A stretch of DNA of 57,824 nucleotides from Rathayibacter tanaceti (GTDB lineage: Bacteria; Actinomycetota; Actinomycetes; Actinomycetales; Microbacteriaceae). The position numbers were made by a program, and so were the translations under genes. This document shows, piece after piece, positions 25,818-33,116 of this stretch (positions are counted from its first letter, which is position 1; each line of letters starts with the position of its first letter). A model generated the notes under the pieces. It saw nothing but the letters and a program-made list of their open reading frames with translations, did no database searches and had not been told where the DNA came from. The stretch is taken from positions 1 through 57,824 of the forward strand of contig NZ_LIIN01000005.1 of NCBI RefSeq assembly GCF_001634385.1, given 5' to 3'.

Positions 25818-26657
25818 TGCTCGACGTCGGGGCGAGGGTCTTCGCGAGGAACGGGAGGAGCAGCGCGAGGACGGCGGCGGGGGTCTCCGTGTGCGGGTAG
25901 TGCCCGGCCCCGTCGACGACCTCGACGACTCCGAGGCCCGTGGGCAGGTCGCCGATGATGCGCATCCCCTCGCGCGCGGATCGACCCAGTCCGGGTCGGC
26001 GCTGCCCTCGATGACGAGAACCGGGCAGCGGACCGCTGCCAGGTGCGCGCCGGCGTCCGCCGGCGAGGTCTTCGTCATGGCGTGCAGAACAGCCATCCGC
26101 TCGGGCCGGCGGAGCGCCGTCTCGATGCGGGCCCGTTCGACGGCCCAGTCGGCCGGCTTGGCCGGGATCGCGATGTCGAGGTACTTCATCCACCCCGCGA
26201 GGCTGCTGCCCATCATGACCCGGGTGAGCTGGGTCATGCCTGCGCGGACGTGCTTGTGCCGGAGGACGCCAAGGAGGTCGAAGGACTGCTTGCGGGTGAA
26301 CGGGGCCAGCTCGACGATCCCCGAGATCACGTCGGGTGCCGTCGCCGCGGCGATGGTCGCCGCTCCCCCGCTGATGGACTGGCCGACGATGACGGCAGGG
26401 CCGCCCAGGTGGCGCACAACGGCGACCAAGTCGCCGGCGATGGCCGTCCGCTCGTAGGAGGACCAGCCGACACTGGAGTCACCGCAGCCGCGGATGTCCA
26501 CGTTCGCCACCCGGTACCCGGCAGCGACGAGCTCGTGAACAAGGAACCGGTACGAGTGCCGGCTGTCGCCCATCCCGTGCGCCAGGACGACGAGAGGGCC
26601 GGTCCCGGCGACGTCGTAGGCGATGGATCCCTCGTCGGTGATCAGGTGTTCGAGCAT
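25810..26657 (-). pseudogene. alpha/beta hydrolase, frameshifted
   Basis: An alpha/beta hydrolase of about 281 residues when corrected. VLAHGMGDSRHSYRF provides the oxyanion HG motif, the nucleophile elbow is VGQSISGGAA (Ser), the acid lies in VIEGSADPDWVD, and the catalytic His is in VVDGAGHYPHTE, which is only reached in a second frame. The switch is near 25971, where one missing base (plus-strand C) would restore DPRAEGMRIIGD. The ATG at 26657 has a GGAGG site 6 bases upstream. It is the first gene of an operon with the TetR gene it overlaps. Confidence 0.82.
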
Positions 26658-26670
26658 GTCGGCCTCCATT

Positions 26671-26705
26671 GCTATTGGGTATAGCCACAAGCTATGGGCA
26701 TTAGC
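26671..26705. promoter_or_regulatory. tandem TetR operator
   Basis: GCTATTGGGTATAGC (26671-26685) and GCTATGGGCATTAGC (26691-26705) are two palindromic boxes 20 bp apart, i.e. about two helical turns, directly upstream of the hydrolase-TetR operon. Confidence 0.75.
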
Positions 26706-26814
26706 CGCGCGCTGTCAAGTCGCGCTCGGGTCGTGTGCGCCCTGCGCGACCTCCGGCGGGCGAGGTCGGTGCGGCGGTAGAGTGCGCCTCTGGAGGGAGG
26801 GAGGGCGCATACCG

Positions 26815-27813
26815 ATGAGTGCGACCATGGCCGACGTCGCGGAGCTCGCCGGCGTCTCGAAGAAGACCGTCTCGAACTACTTCAACGGCTACCCGTACAT
26901 GACCGCCGAGACGCGCTCCCGCGTCGCGTCGGCGATCACGACGCTGAACTACAAGGTCAACATCTCGGCGCGCAACCTCAGTTCCGGCAAGACGGGCACC
27001 ATCGCGCTCGCCATCCCGGAGATCGCTCATCCCTACTTCGCCGAGCTCGCTCAGTCGGTGGTCTCCGCTGCTCAGCTGCACGGCCTGAACGTCGTCGTCG
27101 AGGTGACCCACGGCGAGCACGACCGCGAACTCGCGCTCCTGCACGGGGAGAGTGGGCGGTACGTGGACGGCCTCCTCTTCCACGCGATCGCCCTGGGGCC
27201 CGAGGACATCGAATCGTCGACACTCGACGTGCCGGTCGTCCTCATCGGCGACCGGGTCTACGACGGTCGCTTCGATTTCGTGACCGTCGCGAACGCCGAT
27301 GGTGCGTACGAGATGACGCGTGTGCTGCTCGGCGCCAAGAAGCGGCGCATCCTCGCCCTGGGGATGGAGCGCTCGACGATCGCGACCGCTGCTGCTCTGC
27401 GTTTCGAGGGGTACGCGCGCGCGCTCGATGAGGCCGGCCTGAGCCTCGAGGACGACCTGCTGATCGGCCCGATCCCGTGGAATCGCTCCTCCGGCGCGAC
27501 GGCACTGGCAGCAGCACTCGACGCAGGTGTCGCGTTCGATGCGGTGTTCGGCTTCAACGATGCACTCGCGCTGGGGGCACTGAACGAGCTGCAACGCCGT
27601 GGTCGAAGCGTCCCGGGCGACGTCTCCGTCGTCGGCTTCGATGATGTCGAGGAGGCGGCGCTGTCGTTCCCGCCCTTGACGTCCCTCGATTCAGGGCGGA
27701 ACTGGATCGCCGAGCGGGCGGTCGATCGGTTGCACGAACGGCTCCGGGACAACTCGCTGGAGCCAGAGGTCATCCTCGCCGAGCACGGCGTCGTACTCCG
27801 CAGCTCCGTGTAA
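26815..27813 (+). CDS. LacI family transcriptional regulator
   Basis: A 332-residue LacI protein with N-terminal HTH MADVAELAGVSKKTVSNYFNG and hinge helix NISARNLSSGKTG, then a periplasmic-binding-like effector domain (GTIALAIPEIAHPYFAELAQ, FDAVFGFNDALALGALNEL, VSVVGFDDVEEA). A strong GGAGGGAGGG ribosome site lies about 9 bases upstream of the ATG. It precedes the GH127/ABC/GH2 locus in the same direction, and two near-identical 16-bp palindromes lie between it and GH127. It is expected to repress the locus until an arabinose- or mannose-containing sugar binds. Confidence 0.95.
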   Translation: MSATMADVAELAGVSKKTVSNYFNGYPYMTAETRSRVASAITTLNYKVNISARNLSSGKTGTIALAIPEIAHPYFAELAQSVVSAAQLHGLNVVVEVTHGEHDRELALLHGESGRYVDGLLFHAIALGPEDIESSTLDVPVVLIGDRVYDGRFDFVTVANADGAYEMTRVLLGAKKRRILALGMERSTIATAAALRFEGYARALDEAGLSLEDDLLIGPIPWNRSSGATALAAALDAGVAFDAVFGFNDALALGALNELQRRGRSVPGDVSVVGFDDVEEAALSFPPLTSLDSGRNWIAERAVDRLHERLRDNSLEPEVILAEHGVVLRSSV

Positions 27814-27852
27814 GCGCAGTCCCACGCTTCGCTACTTCCCTCTTGCGCTCGT

Positions 27853-27893
27853 AGTACACCGGTGTACTGTTACGTGCAGTGCACCGGTGTACT
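27853..27893. promoter_or_regulatory. two LacI-type operators in front of GH127
   Basis: AGTACACCGGTGTACT (27853-27868) is a perfect 16-bp palindrome with the central CG typical of LacI operators. AGTGCACCGGTGTACT (27878-27893) is a one-mismatch copy 25 bp further on. They cover the region just upstream of the GH127 ribosome site. Confidence 0.9.
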
Positions 27894-27932
27894 ACCGGAT
27901 GCACCACACGCTTTCGCTCAATGAGGAGAACC

Positions 27933-29807
27933 ATGGTCACCGCCTCCGACTCGCTCGCCGCCCCGGCCGCCCCGGCTCGCGCTGCAGCCCGCCGCCCTCT
28001 CGACGTGCGCCGTGTTCGCCTGAACGGAGGTTTCGTCGGCGACTGGCAGCAGGTCAACCGCGAGGCCACGCTCCCGCACTGCATCGAGCGGATGGAGACC
28101 TCGGGGGTTGTGGACAACCTTCGGCGCCTCGTCGGCGAGAGCGATGCTCCGTTCCGTGGCCCGCTCTTCGCAGACTCGGACCTCTACAAGACCCTGGAGG
28201 CCATCGGCTGGGAGGCCACTCGCGGCGACGTGAGCGAACTCCTGCCGTTCGTTGACGAGTCGATCCGCCTCCTGGCCGCCGTGCAGGGCGAGGACGGCTA
28301 CCTGGACAGCTATTACCAGGGACCGCACGCCGGCGAGCGCTTCACGGATCTGCCCCAGGGGCACGAGATGTACAAGCTCGGCCACCTCGTCCAGGCGGCG
28401 ATCGCCTGGGCACACGCAGGTCGCACCGACCTGCTCGAGATCGCGCAGCGCTATGTCGACCTCGTCCACACCACGTTCGGTGAAGGCGCCCGCGACGACA
28501 TCGACGGACACCCCGAGATCGAGACGGCGCTCGTAGAACTCTCCCGCCTCACCGGGGAGCCTCGGCACCGGGAGCTCGCTCGCCGGATGGTCGAGCTGCG
28601 CGGCTTCCGCACGATCGGCGAGGGCCAGTTCGGGGGCGCCTACTACCAGGACCACACGCCGGTGAAGGACGCCCGTGAAGCGACCGGTCACGCCGTGCGC
28701 CAGCTGTACCTGCTCGCCGGAGTGAACGACCTCGAGCTCGACGACCCCGATGCGGGATACCGCGACACGCTCGATGCACTGTGGACCAGCATCCACCGCG
28801 AGAAGCTGTACGTCACCGGCGGTCTCGGCTCGCGCCATCGCGGCGAATCGTTCGGAGACCCGTACGAACTGCCCGCCGACCGCGCCTACTCCGAGACCTG
28901 CGCCGCCATCGCGAACCTGCACTGGAACTGGCGGATGCTGCTGCTGGACGGTGGTGCGCAGTACGCGGACGAGATCGAGCGCGGCCTCTACAACGCGATC
29001 GCCGTGTCGACGTCGCTGGACGGGAAGTCGTACTTCTACTCCAACCCTCTCCAGCTGCGCACCGGCCACACTCACGAAGAAGACGCCCCGTCGACCCGGC
29101 TCGACTGGTACTTCTGCGCCTGCTGTCCGCCCAACCTCGCTCGGCTCCTCTCGTCGATCAACGGGTACCTGCTCACCGAGTCCGACGACGCGGTGCAGTT
29201 CCAGATCTACACGCCCGGTGAGTTCGAGATCGGCGACGGGGTCACGGCAACGGTGCAGACCGGGTTCCCCTGGACCCCCGAGATCCGAGTCGTCTTCGAC
29301 ACTCCGACGACGCGCGTGACGCAGTACCGGATCCCCGCCTGGGCGGCCGGCGCGACGCTCTCGGTCGACGGCGGCACAGCCGTCGACGCCGCATCCGGCT
29401 TCACCGACGTGCCCAGCGGTGCGAGCAGTGTCGAGCTGCACATCCCTGTCGAGCCGGTGTTCGAACGTGCTCACCCCTGGGTGGACGGAGCGCGCGGAGC
29501 TCTCGCTCTGCGCCGCGGGCCGGTCTACTACTGCCTCGAAGAGGCGGACCTGCCGGGCGGCGTCCGGCTGGAGGACGTCGTCATCCCCGACCGCCCCTCG
29601 GCTTCGGACGCCGGCAGCGACCCCGTGCTCGCTGTGCCGGTGCTCGACATCGCCGGTGCGCGCACTCACGCCACCGCCGACGCCCTTTACCCGTCGGACC
29701 TCGATCAGAGCGCGGAGTCCGAGATCGGCACCGTGCGCGCGATCCCGTACTTCCGCTGGGCCAACCGGTCTGCCGGTGCCATGCGCGTCTGGATGCCCAC
29801 CGTCTGA
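27933..29807 (+). CDS. GH127 beta-L-arabinofuranosidase
   Basis: A 624-residue glycoside hydrolase of the HypBA1 family, with an (alpha/alpha)6 barrel followed by beta-sandwich domains. The zinc/catalytic residues align with the characterised enzyme: YSETCA (Glu321, Cys323) and CACCPPN (Cys397 as nucleophile, Cys398). It carries no signal peptide, so it acts in the cytoplasm on imported oligosaccharides. A TGAGGAGAACC ribosome site precedes the ATG at 27933. It is the first gene of the operon controlled by the LacI operators. Substrate preference could be beta-L-arabinofuranosides from plant extensin or arabinans. Confidence 0.93.
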   Translation: MVTASDSLAAPAAPARAAARRPLDVRRVRLNGGFVGDWQQVNREATLPHCIERMETSGVVDNLRRLVGESDAPFRGPLFADSDLYKTLEAIGWEATRGDVSELLPFVDESIRLLAAVQGEDGYLDSYYQGPHAGERFTDLPQGHEMYKLGHLVQAAIAWAHAGRTDLLEIAQRYVDLVHTTFGEGARDDIDGHPEIETALVELSRLTGEPRHRELARRMVELRGFRTIGEGQFGGAYYQDHTPVKDAREATGHAVRQLYLLAGVNDLELDDPDAGYRDTLDALWTSIHREKLYVTGGLGSRHRGESFGDPYELPADRAYSETCAAIANLHWNWRMLLLDGGAQYADEIERGLYNAIAVSTSLDGKSYFYSNPLQLRTGHTHEEDAPSTRLDWYFCACCPPNLARLLSSINGYLLTESDDAVQFQIYTPGEFEIGDGVTATVQTGFPWTPEIRVVFDTPTTRVTQYRIPAWAAGATLSVDGGTAVDAASGFTDVPSGASSVELHIPVEPVFERAHPWVDGARGALALRRGPVYYCLEEADLPGGVRLEDVVIPDRPSASDAGSDPVLAVPVLDIAGARTHATADALYPSDLDQSAESEIGTVRAIPYFRWANRSAGAMRVWMPTV

Positions 29808-29894
29808 GCAGCGGGATGCGGCCGGTCCGCCGGTCGTCCTCGCCGAAGAACTCACTCACTCTCCTGAAAGACCCCTCCTTCGAAAGGACACGCA

Positions 29895-31184
29895 ATGAGG
29901 CGTACGACCACCACCATCCTCGCGATGACCGCACTCGCGGCCACCGTCGTCGGACTGAGCGGATGCTCCACCTCCAGCTCAGGCGGCGACAGCAGCTCCG
30001 GAACGATCAGCGTCTGGACCCGCGACTCGCAGGCGACGTTCATGAACGCGCTCGCCGACGAGTTCAACAGCACTCACGACGACCTCCAGGTGGACGTGAC
30101 CGTGGTCCCCGCGGCCGACTTCGTGCAGAAGTTCGGCACTGCAGCGGCCGGAGGCAACGCCCCGGACGTGGCCTCGATGGATCTCGTCTACGCTCCCTAC
30201 TTCGCCTCGGCCGGCGCCCTCCTGGACATCAGCGACCGCGTCGACGAGCTCGACTACAAGGACCAGATGAGCCCGGGGCACCTCGCCCAGGGCGAGTACG
30301 AGGGCAAGACCTACGCCCTGCCCTTCAGCGGAGATGTCTCCGTCATGTACTACAACAAGGACCTCTTCCGAGCAGCCGGCCTCGACCCGGAGACGCCGCC
30401 GCCGACGATGGCCGAGGTGCAGTCGGCAGCGGAGGCGATCACCGCTCTGGGCGACGGCACCTATGGCTTCGCGTTCTCCGGAGCGTGCGGCGGATGCAAC
30501 ATCTTCTCCATCACGCCCTACATCTGGGCCAGCGGCGGCAACGTCCTCTCGGATGACGGCACGAAGGCTCAGCTGGACAGCGCCGAGGTCACCGACACCG
30601 TCACCATGTACCGCGACCTCTGGAGCGGCGGCGCGATGCCGGAACTCGTCCAGTCCGACAGCGGCGCCAACGCCGGCGACGCCTTCAAGCAGGGCAAGGT
30701 CGGCATCTTCAACTGGGGCAACTTCTTCATCAGCTCCCTCACCGACCCTGCCGAGGGTGCGGAGTTCGACTGGGGCGTCGCACTGATCCCCGGCGCGGAA
30801 GCCGGCCAGAGCGGATCCTTCTCCGGAGGAGACGACATCGCGATCACGGCGGGAGCGAAGAACCCCGATGGTGCATGGGAGTTCCTGAAGTGGGCCACCG
30901 GCGAGGACGGCCAGAAGGTCGTCGCCGACAACGGAGTGATCCCCATTCGCCTCGACCTCCTCGACAGCCTCTACATCCCGAAGGATCCGCGGTACCAGGT
31001 GTTCGCGGATGCCCTCGCCGTAGGCAAGGTGCCCTACAGCGTGATCGAGAACGAGCTCTTCAACGACTCGAACGGCATCTGGTCGACGATGCTCCAGGAA
31101 GCGGTCTTCGGCTCCGGATCCGTCGCCGATGCACAGGACAAGGCGCAGAAGGCTGCGCAGGCGCTGCTCGACGAATCGCAGTAA
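29895..31184 (+). CDS. ABC sugar transporter, extracellular solute-binding lipoprotein
   Basis: A 429-residue family 1 binding protein. The lipoprotein signal has lipobox GLSGC (Cys24) followed by a Ser/Gly linker. Family landmarks are DEFNSTHDDLQVDVTVVP, APYFASAGALLDIS, LPFSGDVSVMYYNKDLF and a C-terminal region with GEDGQKVVADNGVIP. It captures oligosaccharides for the two permeases downstream. A GAAAGGA ribosome site is present. The 12-bp hairpin after the gene may give it higher expression than the permeases. No ATPase gene is in the locus, so a shared MsiK-type ATPase is inferred. Confidence 0.95.
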   Translation: MRRTTTTILAMTALAATVVGLSGCSTSSSGGDSSSGTISVWTRDSQATFMNALADEFNSTHDDLQVDVTVVPAADFVQKFGTAAAGGNAPDVASMDLVYAPYFASAGALLDISDRVDELDYKDQMSPGHLAQGEYEGKTYALPFSGDVSVMYYNKDLFRAAGLDPETPPPTMAEVQSAAEAITALGDGTYGFAFSGACGGCNIFSITPYIWASGGNVLSDDGTKAQLDSAEVTDTVTMYRDLWSGGAMPELVQSDSGANAGDAFKQGKVGIFNWGNFFISSLTDPAEGAEFDWGVALIPGAEAGQSGSFSGGDDIAITAGAKNPDGAWEFLKWATGEDGQKVVADNGVIPIRLDLLDSLYIPKDPRYQVFADALAVGKVPYSVIENELFNDSNGIWSTMLQEAVFGSGSVADAQDKAQKAAQALLDESQ

Positions 31185-31199
31185 TCGCCTCAGCGTTCG

Positions 31200-31227
31200 G
31201 TGGAGCGGGCCGTGAGGCCCGCTCCAC
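31200..31227 (+). terminator. intra-operon hairpin (attenuator or 3' stabiliser)
   Basis: GTGGAGCGGGCC (31200-31211) pairs perfectly with GGCCCGCTCCAC (31216-31227) over a GTGA loop, between the binding protein and first permease genes. There is no T tract, so partial termination or protection from 3' decay is likely. Confidence 0.8.
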
Positions 31228-31271
31228 CTCCCCGAAGAAGTTTCGACAATGACCGTCGAGGAGCATCGACA

Positions 31272-32216
31272 ATGACCGCACTCCAACAGGCCCGCCCGAT
31301 CGCCCCGGCGCTACCGCCTTCGCCGCCCCGTCGTCGCAACAGCATGGACCGGCGCCGTGGCACGCTCGGGTTCCTGCTGAGCTTGCCGGCCTTCATTCTT
31401 CTGGGGCTGTTCTTCCTCTGGCCGCTGCTGCGCACCGTCTACATGTCCCTCAACGACTGGCCGCTGCTGGGCGCCCCGGAGTTCATCGGCTTCGACAACT
31501 ACGTCAAAGCCGCGACTGATGGGCAGTTCCTCAGTGCTGTCGGCTTCACCTTCTTCTACACCGCCGTCATGACGCCGATCCTGCTGGTCCTCGCCTTCGC
31601 GCTCGCGTTCCTCGTGCGCCGCGGCGGACGCGCGCACCGCTTCTTCCAGACCATCTACTTCCTGCCGGTCGTGATCGGTCTCGCCTCGGGCAGCTACATC
31701 TGGTTCTTCATGTGGCAGTCCGACATCGGCCCCACCACCCAACTCCTGGGCGACTGGGGATTGGTTAGTCCCACGAAGAACTACTTCGCCGACTTCTGGA
31801 GCGCGTTCGCGATCGTCGTCGCGATGGTGACGTGGAAGGTCGTCGGCCTGCAGATGCTTCTCGTTCTCGCCGGCATCCAGGCGATACCGGAAGAGGTCAC
31901 CGAGGCCGCCCGAATCGACGGTGCCACGAGCTGGCAGAGCTTCTGGTACATCACGGTGCCGCTGCTGCGACCGACCCTTGCGCTGGTCCTCGTGTTCTCC
32001 GTCGCCGGCTCACTGCTCGCGTTCGACCAGTTCTACATCATGACCACCGGCGGACCGGCTGGTTCTACCCTCACCGCCGTGTACGAGATCTACCGCAACG
32101 GCTTCGTCAAGTTCGACGTCGGATACGCCTCCGCCCTCTCCATTCTCCTCATGCTCGTGCTCGGCCTCGTCAGCGCCGGACAGATGCTGCTGCTCAGGAA
32201 CTCGGACAACGCATGA
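31272..32216 (+). CDS. ABC sugar transporter permease (MalF type)
   Basis: A 314-residue permease with six membrane helices. It has an N-terminal cytoplasmic Pro/Arg-rich stretch, TM1 (GFLLSLPAFILLGLFFLWPL) and the EAA loop EEVTEAARIDGATSWQSFWYIT that contacts the ATPase. The ATG at 31272 follows GAGGAG by about 8 bases; the frame upstream passes through the hairpin and is not coding. Its stop overlaps the ATG of the second permease (ATGA). Confidence 0.95.
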   Translation: MTALQQARPIAPALPPSPPRRRNSMDRRRGTLGFLLSLPAFILLGLFFLWPLLRTVYMSLNDWPLLGAPEFIGFDNYVKAATDGQFLSAVGFTFFYTAVMTPILLVLAFALAFLVRRGGRAHRFFQTIYFLPVVIGLASGSYIWFFMWQSDIGPTTQLLGDWGLVSPTKNYFADFWSAFAIVVAMVTWKVVGLQMLLVLAGIQAIPEEVTEAARIDGATSWQSFWYITVPLLRPTLALVLVFSVAGSLLAFDQFYIMTTGGPAGSTLTAVYEIYRNGFVKFDVGYASALSILLMLVLGLVSAGQMLLLRNSDNA

Positions 32217-33070
32217 ACGCCATCGCCACATCGGCTCACGCTCCTACGGCTACCGCCGCCCCCTCGAAAGTGGTTGTACCGCGCTCGCGGGCGCGCATCC
32301 TGCCCGTTGCGGCCTGGTGGGTCGTCTCACTGTGCCTCGCTGTGCTGACCCTCTACCCGATCGGGGTGATGCTCTCTCAAGTCAGCATCGCGAACGTCGT
32401 GAAACTGGCTGATGCCAGCCGCGGCCTCAGCCTGCTGCAGAGCCTCGGCAACTCTGCGTTCGTGTCGATCTTGGCGACGTTAGTTACCCTCGTCGCGAGC
32501 ACCTTCGCCGGATACGCGTTCGCGAAGCTGCCGTTCCGAGGCAGCAAAGTGGCGTTCTTCGTGATCCTGATCACGTTCATGGTCCCGTTCCAAGCCGTCA
32601 TCACACCGCTGTACATCGTGCTGAGGGACATCGGACTGCAGAACAACCTCGTCGGGGTCGCCCTCGTCATCGCCACGTTCAATCTGCCGCTGGGCACCTT
32701 CCTGATGCGCAACTCCTTCGCGGCGATCCCGGCCTCGCTCGAGGAGGCGGCTCAGATCGATGGCGCCAGCCCCTTCGCCGCACTGTGGCGAGTGATGCTC
32801 CCCATCGCCGTTCCCGCCCTCGTCTCGACCACGCTGCTGTCGTTCTTCGCGGCCTGGAACGACTTGTTCGCCGCCCTCATCCTGATCACCGACCAGAACC
32901 TCTACACACTGCCGGTCAGCATCGGCATCCTCTCCACCGATAGCCAGTTCGGCGTGAACTTCGGGCTGATGCAGACCGGCGTCACGGTCACCGTCATCCC
33001 CTGCGTGATCATCTACGTGCTACTGCAGCGCTACTACGTCGCCGGCCTGCTCGGCGGTGCCCTCAAGTGA
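32213..33070 (+). CDS. ABC sugar transporter permease (MalG type)
   Basis: A 285-residue permease with six helices and the EAA motif SLEEAAQIDGASPFAALWRVMLP. The N-terminal 25 residues are Ala/Thr/Ser-rich and cytoplasmic. The 4-base overlap with the previous gene indicates translational coupling and equal stoichiometry of the heterodimer. A 46-base gap separates it from the beta-mannosidase gene. Confidence 0.95.
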   Translation: MNAIATSAHAPTATAAPSKVVVPRSRARILPVAAWWVVSLCLAVLTLYPIGVMLSQVSIANVVKLADASRGLSLLQSLGNSAFVSILATLVTLVASTFAGYAFAKLPFRGSKVAFFVILITFMVPFQAVITPLYIVLRDIGLQNNLVGVALVIATFNLPLGTFLMRNSFAAIPASLEEAAQIDGASPFAALWRVMLPIAVPALVSTTLLSFFAAWNDLFAALILITDQNLYTLPVSIGILSTDSQFGVNFGLMQTGVTVTVIPCVIIYVLLQRYYVAGLLGGALK

Positions 33071-33116
33071 TCGGCCCCGCCCGACGCGCATCACCTCGAA
33101 TCAGAAAGCTCGCAGC

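Noticed and set aside
31200-31271. An upstream start for the first sugar permease
   Set aside because: The extra 24 codons come from the hairpin and spacer and have no ribosome site; the ATG at 31272 has GAGGAG.
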